The notes: generated by a model from the sequence alone, not told the origin. 64,000 nt of DNA from CAVQEK01 sp964596645 (GCA_964596645.1 CAZQVB010000019.1:1-64000); one strand, 5' to 3'. Positions 1 to 8,593 are shown, counted from the first letter of the stretch. Numbers and translations are program-made.

Positions 1-53
1 GTGTTTCGAAGGTTTCTCCGGACAAGACTGAATAGAGGCTCTTGCATGACCCC
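1..53. repeat. 53-bp direct repeat, copy 1
   Basis: The unit starts GTGTTTCGAAGGTTTCTCCG and runs to CTTGCATGACC. It is repeated without visible change at 510-562 and 62826-62878. Because it lies at the window edge, the unit may extend to the left. Confidence 0.85.
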
Positions 54-99
54 CCTCATTTCCAAGGCCTGTGCATACAGGCCCTTCTCTCAGCGTGTC

Positions 100-120
100 A
101 TGCTGAATTTATTTCAGCAT
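100..120. repeat. Interspersed palindrome, variant copy
   Basis: Arms ATGCTGAA and TTCAGCAT enclose five bases. It is a variant of the ATCCTGAA/TTCAGGAT palindrome found at 763, 62671, 63025 and 63300. In this copy both arms have changed together, so pairing is kept. Confidence 0.7.
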
Positions 121-197
121 CTGTTGGCTATTGGCAAAGGCCGTCGTGAATAATACGTGCGCTGGCCAGTCAAAACAACAGGCGTGCAACTATTCCC

Positions 198-220
198 ATG
201 GTCTGTGGTCCACAGACCAT
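198..220. repeat. 23-bp perfect palindrome
   Basis: Arms ATGGTCTGTGG and CCACAGACCAT are perfectly complementary around a single central T. The sequence TTCGTGCGG follows. A sister copy at 62959-62981 has 10-bp arms and three central bases, followed by the same TTCGTGCGG. Confidence 0.8.
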
Positions 221-509
221 TTCGTGCGGTAAGCCCAGCGCATTTTGCAACATTATTTTTGAGTAGATTCTTCTTTATCTTGTGCCTTTTCATCAACTGG
301 AAAAGAAATGAACAGCCATGGATGCTCTGCATCTTTTAAAACATGTTGATCTCCATATCACCGGTAAAGCTTTCATTTGCCCATGCTTCCAAAATTCTTC
401 AACCCCAATACCGCCGGCTTGGCGCTTTTCACTCCACGGGCCGTGGGGCCGCGTCATGTCCTCCGAAACTGACGAAACACCCGCACGAGGCCACGCTAAA
501 CGGCCAAAG

Positions 510-562
510 GTGTTTCGAAGGTTTCTCCGGACAAGACTGAATAGAGGCTCTTGCATGACCCT
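510..562. repeat. 53-bp direct repeat, copy 2
   Basis: Same unit as at 1-53 and 62826. Here and in the right-hand copy it is preceded by CTGACGAAACACCCGC and GGCCACGCTAAAC, so the conserved unit is longer than the 53 bases seen at the left edge. Confidence 0.85.
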
Positions 563-633
563 TCTTAATTCCATGGGTTGCGACAAATTCCACACCTTGG
601 CTTACGTCCCCACAAACCTAAGGGTGGTGGAAG

Positions 634-657
634 TTGGTGCGTGAGGACACGCACCAA
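634..657. repeat. Perfect 10-bp stem with tetraloop
   Basis: TTGGTGCGTG pairs with CACGCACCAA around AGGA. No run of T follows and no gene lies on the left, so this is more likely an intergenic palindromic repeat than a terminator. Confidence 0.6.
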
Positions 658-762
658 GGCAGACGGGATTCTTTATCTGTCCGCGCTCTCTCAACCGGTC
701 TTGCTGAACTGGCCTGCATGAAATTATTTCGGTATTTCACCCACTGTTTACTATTAAAACAG

Positions 763-783
763 ATCCTGAAACAAGTTCAGGAT
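763..783. repeat. Interspersed TCCTGAA palindrome
   Basis: ATCCTGAA-N5-TTCAGGAT. It recurs at 62671-62691, 63025-63045 (opposite orientation) and 63300-63320, with a weaker copy at about 63337-63357. Similar palindromes are common between genes in Bacteroidota genomes. Confidence 0.75.
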
Positions 784-862
784 GACTTTGACTTTTAGCT
801 TTCGGCTATAGTTTACACCAATCACCAGTCTACTAGTCTACGAGTCTACCAATCCACCAATC

Positions 863-2179
863 TCACTCCGAAAACTCTGCCTTCAGGTGCTTGTCGGCAA
901 AATCCATAAAACGGTTCCAGTCATAGAGCGTCACGTTGTGCTCGCCGGGGCGCACATGGTAACCGATGCTGCGCATAATGGGTACGCCCACTGCCGGCAT
1001 ATCCGGTGTATCGCCCAGCCCGGGCAGGCCGTAGAGCTCGTACACTGCGCCAGCATGAAAAGCCGCCAGATACTCGCCTCTGGGATCGGCCCAGAGATCG
1101 TCTTCTGCACTGGCGATGTACAATGGCCGCGGTGCAACCAGTGCCAGCAGCATGTGCTGATCCACAGGCATGGCCTCCTCATTGTCATTATAGTTATTGA
1201 ATTGGTCACTAAACCAATGCGGGAAGGAAGCATTCAGCCGCGCCACCGTTTCCCCAAATCTTCGCCTCGATAAGGCCGCTCCGCCTGCACCTGAGTTGTT
1301 GGATATCACCAGCGCAAATCGCTCGTCCATGGCGCCGGCCCACAAGGCAGCCTTACCCAGCCGAGAATGTCCCATCACGGCTACCCTGGAAGCATCAATG
1401 TTCGGGTCGGTCTGCAAATAATCCATGGCCTTGGTGAGGCCCCACGCCCATGCGCCAATGGCACCCCACTCATGCGCATCGGGCTTGGCCTGGCCCTGCT
1501 TGTAGAAAAGCGGATGTACGCCATTTTCAAAATTGTTTTTTACGTCGGGATCAATATCGCCATAATGAATGGTGGCCAGGGCATAGCCACGGGCGAGAAT
1601 ATGCTCTACCGGCCATCTGTAATGCCGCACTCCGCGTGAAGCCTCTGTGGCACGATGATCAACAATGCCGTAGCTGCTGTCGTTTCTGGCCCACGCTGTG
1701 GTAATGGTGATGGCAGTATCGGGATGTATGCTTTGGTTTCCATAAAAATTCAATCCTAAAAAAACAGGATGTGGGCCAGGCGTTACCGGAGTAAATAGGG
1801 CAATAACCATATTTGCCGTTTTTTCATTGTTATTGAAGGTGACCAGAATTTCCTTCAAATTGCCCGTGCCGCCGATCACACCGGACACTGTCTTGGTTGT
1901 TTTGAAACTGACATCCACGTCTGCCTCTGGCAAATAGCCATACACATGCTTTGCCATAAGATCGAGCACTTCGCCCCGGCGCTGCTGCTCCCACAATGTA
2001 GTGTCGGATACACGCTGGCCGTGATTGGTGATGAGCAGGGGCGGCAATTCGTAAGTTGGTACCTGAGTTTCATCGTAGTTATACCCTGCCTCCTGAGCTA
2101 AGGAGTAGTGGGTAGTGGTGCAGAAAAAAAGCAAAGCACAGAGCACACGATTGGCTCCCATTTTCAGAGATTTTGTCAT
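863..2179 (-). CDS. Secreted glucuronoyl esterase, CE15-like
   Basis: A 438-residue alpha/beta-hydrolase with an N-terminal signal peptide (hydrophobic core about residues 10-27, cleavage near SLAQ). GHSRLGK at 270-276 carries the nucleophile Ser272 and matches the G-x-S-R-x-G-K signature of carbohydrate esterase family 15. His414 in PGEHNVT is the likely catalytic histidine. The acid may lie in the SAEDD stretch near 360. CE15 enzymes cleave esters between lignin and the 4-O-methylglucuronic acid of xylan, so the protein is probably exported to attack plant polysaccharide. The gene follows purB by about 10 bp on the same strand and may be co-transcribed. No CAZyme cluster surrounds it. A related acetyl xylan esterase is the main alternative. 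Confidence 0.8.
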   Translation of the reverse strand: MTKSLKMGANRVLCALLFFCTTTHYSLAQEAGYNYDETQVPTYELPPLLITNHGQRVSDTTLWEQQRRGEVLDLMAKHVYGYLPEADVDVSFKTTKTVSGVIGGTGNLKEILVTFNNNEKTANMVIALFTPVTPGPHPVFLGLNFYGNQSIHPDTAITITTAWARNDSSYGIVDHRATEASRGVRHYRWPVEHILARGYALATIHYGDIDPDVKNNFENGVHPLFYKQGQAKPDAHEWGAIGAWAWGLTKAMDYLQTDPNIDASRVAVMGHSRLGKAALWAGAMDERFALVISNNSGAGGAALSRRRFGETVARLNASFPHWFSDQFNNYNDNEEAMPVDQHMLLALVAPRPLYIASAEDDLWADPRGEYLAAFHAGAVYELYGLPGLGDTPDMPAVGVPIMRSIGYHVRPGEHNVTLYDWNRFMDFADKHLKAEFSE

Positions 2180-2189
2180 AGCATTGGTG

Positions 2190-3536
2190 TCATTTGATCA
2201 CTCCTGTATAGTTGAAAGGGCTGATGGCTTTAAGCTCATTTTTCACGGATTCGCTCACCGAAAGCCGGTCGATGAAGTCGTGCAGGGTTTGCTCGGTTAT
2301 TTTTTCTCCGGTACGGGTGAGCGCCTTCAGCGCTTCGTATGGCTGGGGATAGCCCTCGCGCCTCAGTATAGTTTGTATTGCTTCGGATATCACCATCCAG
2401 TTTTCGCTCAAGTCGTTCTCTATCACCTTCCTGTTCAGCTCCAGTTTGCCAATGCCCTTTTTCAGGCTTTCCAGCGCTATCACGGTATGGGCAATGGGCA
2501 CGCCTACATTGCGCAACACGGTAGAATCGGTAAGATCGCGCTGCAAGCGCGAGATGGGCAGCTTTGCACTGAGGTGTTCAAAAATCGCATTGGCCAGGCC
2601 CAGGTTGCCCTCGGCATTTTCAAAATCAATGGGGTTCACTTTGTGCGGCATGGCCGATGAGCCCACCTCATCCTTCCTTATTTTCTGTGAGAAATAGTTT
2701 AATGAAACATAATGCCACACATCGCGGCTGAAATCGATCAGTATGGTATTCACGCGTTTCAGGTTGTCGAACAGTGCTGCGAGGTGGTCGTAGTGTTCTA
2801 TCTGAGTAGTGGGGTAGCTGCGCAATAGCCCAAGTCGGTTATTCACAAAATCGACTGCAAAAGCGTTCCAGTCGATATGCGGATAGGCCACAAGGTGGGC
2901 ATTGAAATTGCCCGTAGCGCCTCCAAACTTGGCCGAAAAAGGTGTTTTGCCTAGCGCTTTCATCTGCTGCTGCATGCGCACCGCAAACACATTCATCTCT
3001 TTCCCTACGATGGTGGGCGAGGCCGGCTGACCGTGCGTACGGGCAAGCATCGGCACATCCTGCCATGCGTCCGCCATCTGAGATATCTGGCCGGTCACAT
3101 CATGGTACAATTGTACAAACCGTACAAAAGCCTCTTTCAACTGCAGTGGTATGGCGGTGTTGTTTATATCCTGCGAGGTAAGGCCAAAATGCACGAACTC
3201 GATCACTGCGCCGAGGCCAAGCTTTTCCATCTCTTCTTTTATGAAATATTCTACCGCCTTTACGTCGTGATTGGTGGTCTTTTCAAATTCTTTTACCCGC
3301 AGGGCGCCTTCTTCATTGTAGTTCTGATATATGCCGCGCAGCCTTGGAAACACATCGCTGTCTACCGACGACAACTGTGGCAGGGGCAATTCGCAAAGGG
3401 CGATAAAATATTCAACTTCCACACGGATGCGATAGCCTATGAGGCTATACTCAGAAAAATACTCTGTGAGCCATTCTGTATGCCGGCGGTAGCGTCCGTC
3501 TACGGGAGATATGGCGGTGAGCGCGTTAAGATTCAT
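2190..3536 (-). CDS. purB: Adenylosuccinate lyase
   Basis: A 448-residue member of the fumarase/aspartase superfamily of normal length. It acts twice in purine synthesis: it releases fumarate from SAICAR to give AICAR, and from adenylosuccinate to give AMP. The signature loop GSSAMPHKVNP is at 292-302 and holds the catalytic serine. THGQPASPT at 167-175 carries the general-acid histidine, and LTSQDINN at 119-126 binds substrate. The protein is cytoplasmic. The start ATG lies 25 bp from a perfect inverted repeat (3561-3590) with TAnnTTTG-like boxes facing both ways, so expression probably starts there. The CE15 gene follows closely. Confidence 0.97.
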   Translation of the reverse strand: MNLNALTAISPVDGRYRRHTEWLTEYFSEYSLIGYRIRVEVEYFIALCELPLPQLSSVDSDVFPRLRGIYQNYNEEGALRVKEFEKTTNHDVKAVEYFIKEEMEKLGLGAVIEFVHFGLTSQDINNTAIPLQLKEAFVRFVQLYHDVTGQISQMADAWQDVPMLARTHGQPASPTIVGKEMNVFAVRMQQQMKALGKTPFSAKFGGATGNFNAHLVAYPHIDWNAFAVDFVNNRLGLLRSYPTTQIEHYDHLAALFDNLKRVNTILIDFSRDVWHYVSLNYFSQKIRKDEVGSSAMPHKVNPIDFENAEGNLGLANAIFEHLSAKLPISRLQRDLTDSTVLRNVGVPIAHTVIALESLKKGIGKLELNRKVIENDLSENWMVISEAIQTILRREGYPQPYEALKALTRTGEKITEQTLHDFIDRLSVSESVKNELKAISPFNYTGVIK

Positions 3537-3560
3537 GGATTAGAGTTCAAAATTGAGAGG

Positions 3561-3590
3561 CCAAAAGTAAACAATAGCATTTACTTTTGG
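3561..3590. promoter_or_regulatory. Inverted repeat containing divergent -7 boxes upstream of purB
   Basis: CCAAAAGTAAA and TTTACTTTTGG form perfect 11-bp arms around 8 bases. On each strand one arm supplies TACTTTTG, an exact match to the Bacteroidota -7 consensus TAnnTTTG. The minus-strand box (3562-3569) is 26 bp from the purB start. No good TTTG -33 element is seen at normal spacing. It could be a promoter with an overlapping operator. Confidence 0.45.
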
Positions 3591-3776
3591 TCTATGCCGG
3601 CATGATACAGACAGCGCTGGGGGCTGCTACAATCGGATTCATTCCAGCCGCATCCTCCCCTCTCCTACTGCTTGGCCAGAGGCGCGGTCAGGCTGCGTTT
3701 GTCCCTGTTTTCGTTCATTATGAATCATTTGGTGCTTCATGATGTTTTCTATAAAAACCGGCTCATTTATATTTCT

Positions 3777-3784
3777 TATTTTTG
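3777..3784 (+). promoter_or_regulatory. Putative -7 box for the FAD/2Fe-2S reductase gene
   Basis: TATTTTTG matches TAnnTTTG exactly and lies about 40 bp before the ATG at 3824. No clear TTTG element is found 19-23 bp upstream, so support is only moderate. Confidence 0.4.
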
Positions 3785-3823
3785 CGCCGCATTACCACAA
3801 TACAGGTCTTTTAAGCAATTTTT

Positions 3824-4918
3824 ATGTTCAATCTATTCAAGAAGAAAACCAAAGAAAAAGCATCGAAAGGAAGGCGCGTAAGCATAAAGGTATTGGATGT
3901 GATTCGCGAAACAGACGACGCCACCACCTTGGTCTTTGAAAAGCCTACCGAAGATTTTCAATATAAATGCGGGCAGTTTCTCACGCTGATCATCCCGGTG
4001 GATGGGCAGGAATTTCGTCGCTCGTACTCCCTCTGCACGTCGCCCTACACCGATGCCCTGCCTGCCATTACCGTAAAGCGGGTAGAACAAGGTAAAGTAT
4101 CCAATTATCTGAACCAGCACATGAAGGTGGGCGACCAGTTTGACGTATTGCTGCCTGCCGGCGCCTTCACTCCGGCGTTAGATACGTCGGCAAAAAGACC
4201 ATACATACTGTTTGCCGGTGGCAGTGGCATTACACCGCTCATGTCCATACTGAAGGCCGTGCTGAGCCAGGAGCCAGATAGCCGGGTGCTGCTGATTTAT
4301 CAGAACCGCACGGAGTCTTCTATCATTTTTCAGAAACAACTCGACCAGCTAAGCCAGCAATACAGCGGGCGACTCGTGGTGCGCCATGTGTTGTCGAAGC
4401 CCGATGCGGACTGGAGCGGCCTCAGGGGCAGGCTGGATGGGGATATGGTGCGCAGCCTGCTGGTCGAAGAAAAAGACCTGGACAAAGCGCAGATATTCCT
4501 TTGTGGCCCCTCTGGCATGATGCATACGGCCGAAGAAGTATTGGCCGAGCTCGGCGTGCAGAAATCGCAGGTTTTTAAAGAAAGCTTTGTGCCGGGCGAA
4601 ACGGATGTGTTTGTAGAAAACAGCGGGGAGAAACCTGTGCTGGAGCAGCAGACGGTAATCATTGAATTGTATGGCGAAGAACACCGCATATCGGTGAAGC
4701 CTAACCAGAGCATACTGGAGGCGGGGCTTGACCAGGGTTTGGACATGCCCTTTAGCTGCCAGAGTGGCCTTTGCACCGCCTGCATGGGCAAGCTGGTGGC
4801 CGGGCAAATACATATGGATGAAGACGAAGGCCTTACCGATGCCGACAAGGCCGAAGGCTATATACTGAATTGCGTCGGCCACCCCATTACGGCCGATGTG
4901 AAAATCAAAATTGACTAG
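3824..4918 (+). CDS. FAD/NAD(P)-2Fe-2S oxidoreductase, PaaE-like
   Basis: A 364-residue reductase with three modules: an FAD-binding barrel with RRSYS at 65-69, an NAD(P)-binding domain with GGSGITP at 132-138 and CGPSGMM at 227-233, and a C-terminal plant-type ferredoxin. The cluster ligands appear as Cys312, Cys317, Cys320 and Cys350. This is the layout of PaaE, the reductase of phenylacetyl-CoA epoxidase, and of related ring-hydroxylase reductases. No paaABCD genes are in the window, so the electron acceptor is unknown. A general ferredoxin-NADP reductase role is the alternative. It is divergent from purB and monocistronic as far as can be seen. Confidence 0.85.
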   Translation: MFNLFKKKTKEKASKGRRVSIKVLDVIRETDDATTLVFEKPTEDFQYKCGQFLTLIIPVDGQEFRRSYSLCTSPYTDALPAITVKRVEQGKVSNYLNQHMKVGDQFDVLLPAGAFTPALDTSAKRPYILFAGGSGITPLMSILKAVLSQEPDSRVLLIYQNRTESSIIFQKQLDQLSQQYSGRLVVRHVLSKPDADWSGLRGRLDGDMVRSLLVEEKDLDKAQIFLCGPSGMMHTAEEVLAELGVQKSQVFKESFVPGETDVFVENSGEKPVLEQQTVIIELYGEEHRISVKPNQSILEAGLDQGLDMPFSCQSGLCTACMGKLVAGQIHMDEDEGLTDADKAEGYILNCVGHPITADVKIKID

Positions 4919-5006
4919 TAGAGCTGCCCGAAATATACTATGCAAGCGAGTGGACGAGTGCCTTCATTAGAGCCCTCTGCTTTACCTTTTCTTAATATTC
5001 CCTTCT

Positions 5007-6725
5007 ATGAACCCTGCTGAATTCGAGGAAAAAAACCGCCGGTATCTGCCGCTCACTATCGATTTTGATCAGTGGGAAGAAATAGCGCCTTTTTACACCG
5101 AACTTATGGAGAGGCCCATCAGCGATGTGGCTTCTTTGCGCCGTTGGCTGGCCGACCGCAGTGAGCTGGAATCGGCCCTTGCTGAAGACATGGCCTGGCG
5201 CTACATCAAGATGACCTGCGATACAGCCAATAAAGACCATCAGAAAAAATACAACCATTTTATACAGGAAATAGAGCCGAAGACGGCGCCATACAACGAT
5301 CTGCTGAACCGCAAGGCGCTGGACAATCCTTTCTTTGAACAGATACAGGCGCCAGGTTATGCAGTGCTGAAGCGCAATATGGAGAAAGACATATTGGTAT
5401 ACAGGGAAAAAAACATACCGCTGAAGACGAAAATTCAGGAGCTATCGAAGGAATACGGCAATATCTCCGGCGCCATGACGGTGATGCTCGACGGCGTGGA
5501 ACTCACCCTGCAGCAAGCAGCAGTACGCTTGGAGTCTGCAGACAAGGATGTACGCAAAGAAGCGTATGAAAAGATTGCCGCCCGTCGGTTGGAAGATTCA
5601 GAAAGGCTGAGCCAGCTTTTTGACGAATTGGTGTCGCTGAGGCATTAGGTGGCCCAAAATGCAGGTTTTGCCAACTACCGCGATTACATGTTTACCGCCA
5701 TGGGGCGCTTCGACTACACCCCGCAAGACTGTTTTGATTTTCATCAATCGGTGAAGGCCGAACTGGTGCCGCTGCTCAATGCCATAGCCGCGGAAAGAAA
5801 AGAGCAACTAGGCCTGGCCGAACTGCGGCCGTGGGATAAGCTGGTAGACCCGAGTGGCAAGCCTCCAGTGAGGCCCTTTGGCAGCAGCGAAGAGCTTCTC
5901 CAAAAAACTGTGCGCTGCTTCAATAGCCTGGATCCCTTCTTTAGCGACTGCCTGCGCACCATGGAAAAGCTGGGCCATCTCGACCTGGACTCCCGCAAAG
6001 GCAAGGCGCCAGGCGGCTACAATTACCCACTGGCAGAAACGGGCATACCCTTTATTTTTATGAATGCCACCTCAACACTGCGCGATATGGTGACGCTCTT
6101 GCACGAGGGCGGCCATGCCGTACACAGCGTAGTAACCAAAGACCTGGAACTGGCCGACTTCAAGCATACCCCCTCCGAAGTGGCCGAGTTGGCCAGTATG
6201 ACGATGGAGCTGATCACCATGGATCATTGGGATGTATTCTTTGATGATAAAGACGAACTGCGCCGCGCCAGGCAACAGCACCTTGAACAGGTGATATCCA
6301 CCCTGCCCTGGGTAGCCAACATTGATCATTTTCAGCACTGGATATATGAAAACCCGCAAGCCGGGCAGGACGAACTGCAAAGGGCTTGGCTGGAAATGCT
6401 AGACGCATACAGCGATGATGTGACTGACTGGCAGGGCCTGGAAAATAATAAAGCCTACCTGTGGCAAAAGCAGCTGCACCTCTACGAAGTGCCGTTTTAC
6501 TATATTGAATATGGCTTTGCCCAACTGGGCGCCATAGCCATATGGAAAAATTACAAGGAAAATCCGAACGCTGCACTTGAGGCGTACCTGAATGCCCTCC
6601 GGCTCGGCAATACACGCACCATACCGGAGATCTACGAAGCCGCCGGCATTCGATTCGACTTCAGTCGTACGTACATTCGCGAGTTGATCGCCTTTGTGCG
6701 CAAGGAGTGGGAAGCGTTGGTATAA
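5007..6725 (+). pseudogene. pepF: M3 oligoendopeptidase F-like gene interrupted by an amber codon
   Basis: Two reading frames, 5007-5648 and 5649-6725, are in the same phase and separated by a single TAG at 5646-5648. Read through, they give a 572-residue protein, the usual length for oligoendopeptidase F. The break is at SLRH-stop-VAQNAGF. From family memory the residue here is usually Gln, so a CAG to TAG change would explain it. The zinc motif HEGGH is at reconstituted residues 366-370, and a downstream EVAELASMTME supplies the third ligand. The rest shows no decay. M3 peptidases hydrolyse cytoplasmic oligopeptides. A recent nonsense mutation, a sequencing error and readthrough are all possible. 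A second start at GTG 5649 would lack the N-terminal helical domain. Confidence 0.85.
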
Positions 6726-7091
6726 ATCTGGCAATCAACATTATAAAGACGTGCTTCCTTAAGCGCGTGTTGATGCCTGCATTTTTTTCTTAAAACTTAC
6801 AAGCTGCATTTCCGGGTGCCGAAAACCGCTCAAAACCACTGCATGCCTGCCCACCCCACTGATTCTTTTTCCCTAATTTTACCGCGCCATTTTTGTGGCT
6901 CACGTGGCGAAGCTGTGCCCGCGCTGATAGGGTGAAGGGGCGAAAAAATGATGTGCATTCTAACACACATCATTCTCAAACAAGATCATTTTTCTGCTTA
7001 TTTAGATTCACATTCGCTTGTTGGTGGTGCAGTGCTTTGGAATGAATGAAAGCACGGGTGTAGCACAGGCAGAGAATACAAATACACTATA
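6726..7091. other. Gene-free stretch with one inverted repeat
   Basis: No plausible gene is seen in these 366 bases. The only clear structure is an inverted repeat at 6947-6974 (arms AATGATGTG and CACATCATT, 10-base spacer). No T run follows, so a terminator for the peptidase is not supported. It could be an operator for the following module. Confidence 0.45.
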
Positions 7092-7286
7092 GTGGCAAAA
7101 CAAATAATATTCGCAAGCAAAGAAGAGCACAACGAACGGCGCAGGAATGAATTTCTGCAGATGACCCCACACCAACGGGTTTGTTGGTTTCTGGCCAGTT
7201 TCAAGCACCGCGCCTTGCCTACTAAAAAGTCGATTAAAAACTCCAAATCGAATTTCTACCTCGAAAGAAGAGATGACGGAATTTGA
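7092..7286 (+). CDS. Small protein paired with a nucleotidyltransferase
   Basis: A 64-residue basic protein starting at GTG. The core reads RRNEFLQMTPHQRVCWFLAS, which resembles the short helical proteins often encoded just before nucleotidyltransferase genes in Bacteroidota (family memory, not a search). Its last 14 bases overlap the next gene, a sign of translational coupling. It could be the regulatory or antitoxin half of a two-gene module. The function is not established and the start is uncertain. Confidence 0.55.
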   Translation: MAKQIIFASKEEHNERRRNEFLQMTPHQRVCWFLASFKHRALPTKKSIKNSKSNFYLERRDDGI

Positions 7287-7734
7287 TGAAAATATTAGGT
7301 TGTTCATTAAAACCTGCTCCAAACATGGCACAAAGATGCTGATGGTTGATGGGACGGCAGTAAACTTTCATGGTTATAGGCGCCATTCGGCGGATGTTGA
7401 TTTCTGGATCGATATATCCAGGGAAAATTTACTTCATCTAAAAACCGCTCTTCAGGAATTGGGATTTAAGTTTGATGATTTTCCTAACGAAGTGTATGAG
7501 GCAAAGCAAATTTCCGTCAAAATTAGTCCCGATATGGAGATGGAGTTGATCACGGCATTTAGCCTTGATAAGACTTTTGATGAGGCCTTTCATGCTTCGG
7601 AAGAAGCAAGGATTGAGGGTGGATATTCTTATAGAGTAATCAGCCTGAATGACTTAATTGACAATAAAAAAAGATCCGGCAGGCCCAAGGATCTCTTGGA
7701 CATACAAGAACTGAAACGCATTGCCAACCAATAG
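7273..7734 (+). CDS. Nucleotidyltransferase-fold protein (AbiEii/DUF6036-like)
   Basis: A 153-residue protein with the minimal nucleotidyltransferase pattern: a small loop around MVDGTAVNFHG (residues 17-27), then RHSADVDFWID with the two metal-binding aspartates at about 34 and 36, and a later strand MEMELITAF. C-terminal DLIDNKKRSGRPKDLLDI is the Arg/Lys-rich motif typical of AbiEii-like and DUF6036 enzymes, which include toxins that modify RNA or proteins by nucleotide transfer. It overlaps the small upstream gene. A toxin-antitoxin or phage-abortive role is an inference from family and gene order. Confidence 0.75.
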   Translation: MTEFDENIRLFIKTCSKHGTKMLMVDGTAVNFHGYRRHSADVDFWIDISRENLLHLKTALQELGFKFDDFPNEVYEAKQISVKISPDMEMELITAFSLDKTFDEAFHASEEARIEGGYSYRVISLNDLIDNKKRSGRPKDLLDIQELKRIANQ

Positions 7735-7775
7735 TAGAAGGCCTAAAATACAATCCCGATTATCCCAGAGATACA

Positions 7776-8591
7776 ATGAGTAAAATTATAGTTGATGCCA
7801 ATCGCAGTTCGTACAGGATCGACTTCCACGAGCTCAGGCATTACCGGGATTTGTTTTACATCCTGGCCTACCGCGACCTTCGTGTGCGGTATGCGCAAAC
7901 ATTTTTGGGTTTTCTTTGGGCACTGCTTCAGCCGTTGGCTACGCTGTTGGTGTTTATATTGGTTTTTGGCATGGCCATCAAAGTAGATACGGGTGGGGTA
8001 CCCTACCCGCTTTTTGCCATCAGTGGCATAGCCATGTGGAGTTACTTCAGCTTCGTGCTGAACCAGTCGGGCAACAGTGTGATTGGGGCGCAGGAGATGA
8101 TCAAGAAAATCTACTTCCCCAGGCTGGTGATACCGCTCAGTAAAGCCGTAGTGGGTTTCGTGGATTTCGGAGTTTCGCTCATCATGCTGGCCATACTCAT
8201 GGCCGTCTACCGCTTCACCCCATCATTCCAAATTATCTTCGCCCCTCTCTTTATTTTACTCAACATTTTGGCCGCACTATCGGTGGGTATTTGGCTCAGC
8301 GCACTTACGATCCGCTACCGGGATTTTCAACATGTGATCCCTTTTTTAGTACAATTTGGATTGTACGCTACCCCGGTCGCTTATCCGGCAAGGCTGGTAC
8401 CAGAAAAGTATCAATTGATTTACAACCTCAATCCGATGGCCGGAGTGATACAGGGCTTCCGCTGGAGTGTATTCGGCGGTAAGCCACCCGACGTCTATTT
8501 CTATATCTCCATGGCTGTGATTTTGGTGCTTTTTGTCAGCAGCCTGTTTTACTTCAGAAAGGTGGAGGAGGTGATGGCTGATATTGTATAA
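7776..8591 (+). CDS. Polysaccharide ABC exporter, permease subunit (Wzm-like)
   Basis: A 271-residue inner-membrane protein of the ABC-2 type. The N-terminal YRDLFYILAYRDLRVRYAQT precedes about six hydrophobic segments from residue 40 to the end. FLGFLWALLQP and NPMAGVIQGFRW are typical of the Wzm/TagG/KpsM exporters that move undecaprenyl-linked O-antigen, capsule or teichoic acid. Its ATPase partner lies at 9981, but two unrelated accessory genes stand between them, which is unusual because these subunits are normally adjacent. It opens the glycan locus that runs to about 22.3 kb. Confidence 0.9.
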   Translation: MSKIIVDANRSSYRIDFHELRHYRDLFYILAYRDLRVRYAQTFLGFLWALLQPLATLLVFILVFGMAIKVDTGGVPYPLFAISGIAMWSYFSFVLNQSGNSVIGAQEMIKKIYFPRLVIPLSKAVVGFVDFGVSLIMLAILMAVYRFTPSFQIIFAPLFILLNILAALSVGIWLSALTIRYRDFQHVIPFLVQFGLYATPVAYPARLVPEKYQLIYNLNPMAGVIQGFRWSVFGGKPPDVYFYISMAVILVLFVSSLFYFRKVEEVMADIV

Positions 8592-8593
8592 AC

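Larger units (their letters stand above)
1..862. repeat. Gene-free repeat block, left copy of a modular element
   Basis: No open frame here resembles a protein. The stretch is built of short modules that recur in the same order at 62302-63467: a GTGTTTCGAAGG-type box (1 and 510), a palindrome of the form ATGCTGAA-N5-TTCAGCAT (100-120), GCGCTGGCCAGTC (about 161), a 23-bp palindrome (198-220), a module ending in GATCTCCATATCACCGG (about 348), a TCCTGAA palindrome (763-783) and tandem TCTACCAATC-like units (about 826-860). This is direct observation within the window. The function is unknown. A non-autonomous mobile or REP-like element is an inference. Confidence 0.75.

Noticed and set aside
318..644. 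Open frame of 108 codons inside the left repeat block
   Set aside because: It consists of repeat modules that also occur at 62.4-63.4 kb in other frames and with indels, so protein coding is not conserved.
6947..6974. Inverted repeat as terminator of the oligopeptidase gene
   Set aside because: It lies more than 200 bp beyond the stop codon and has no T run after it.
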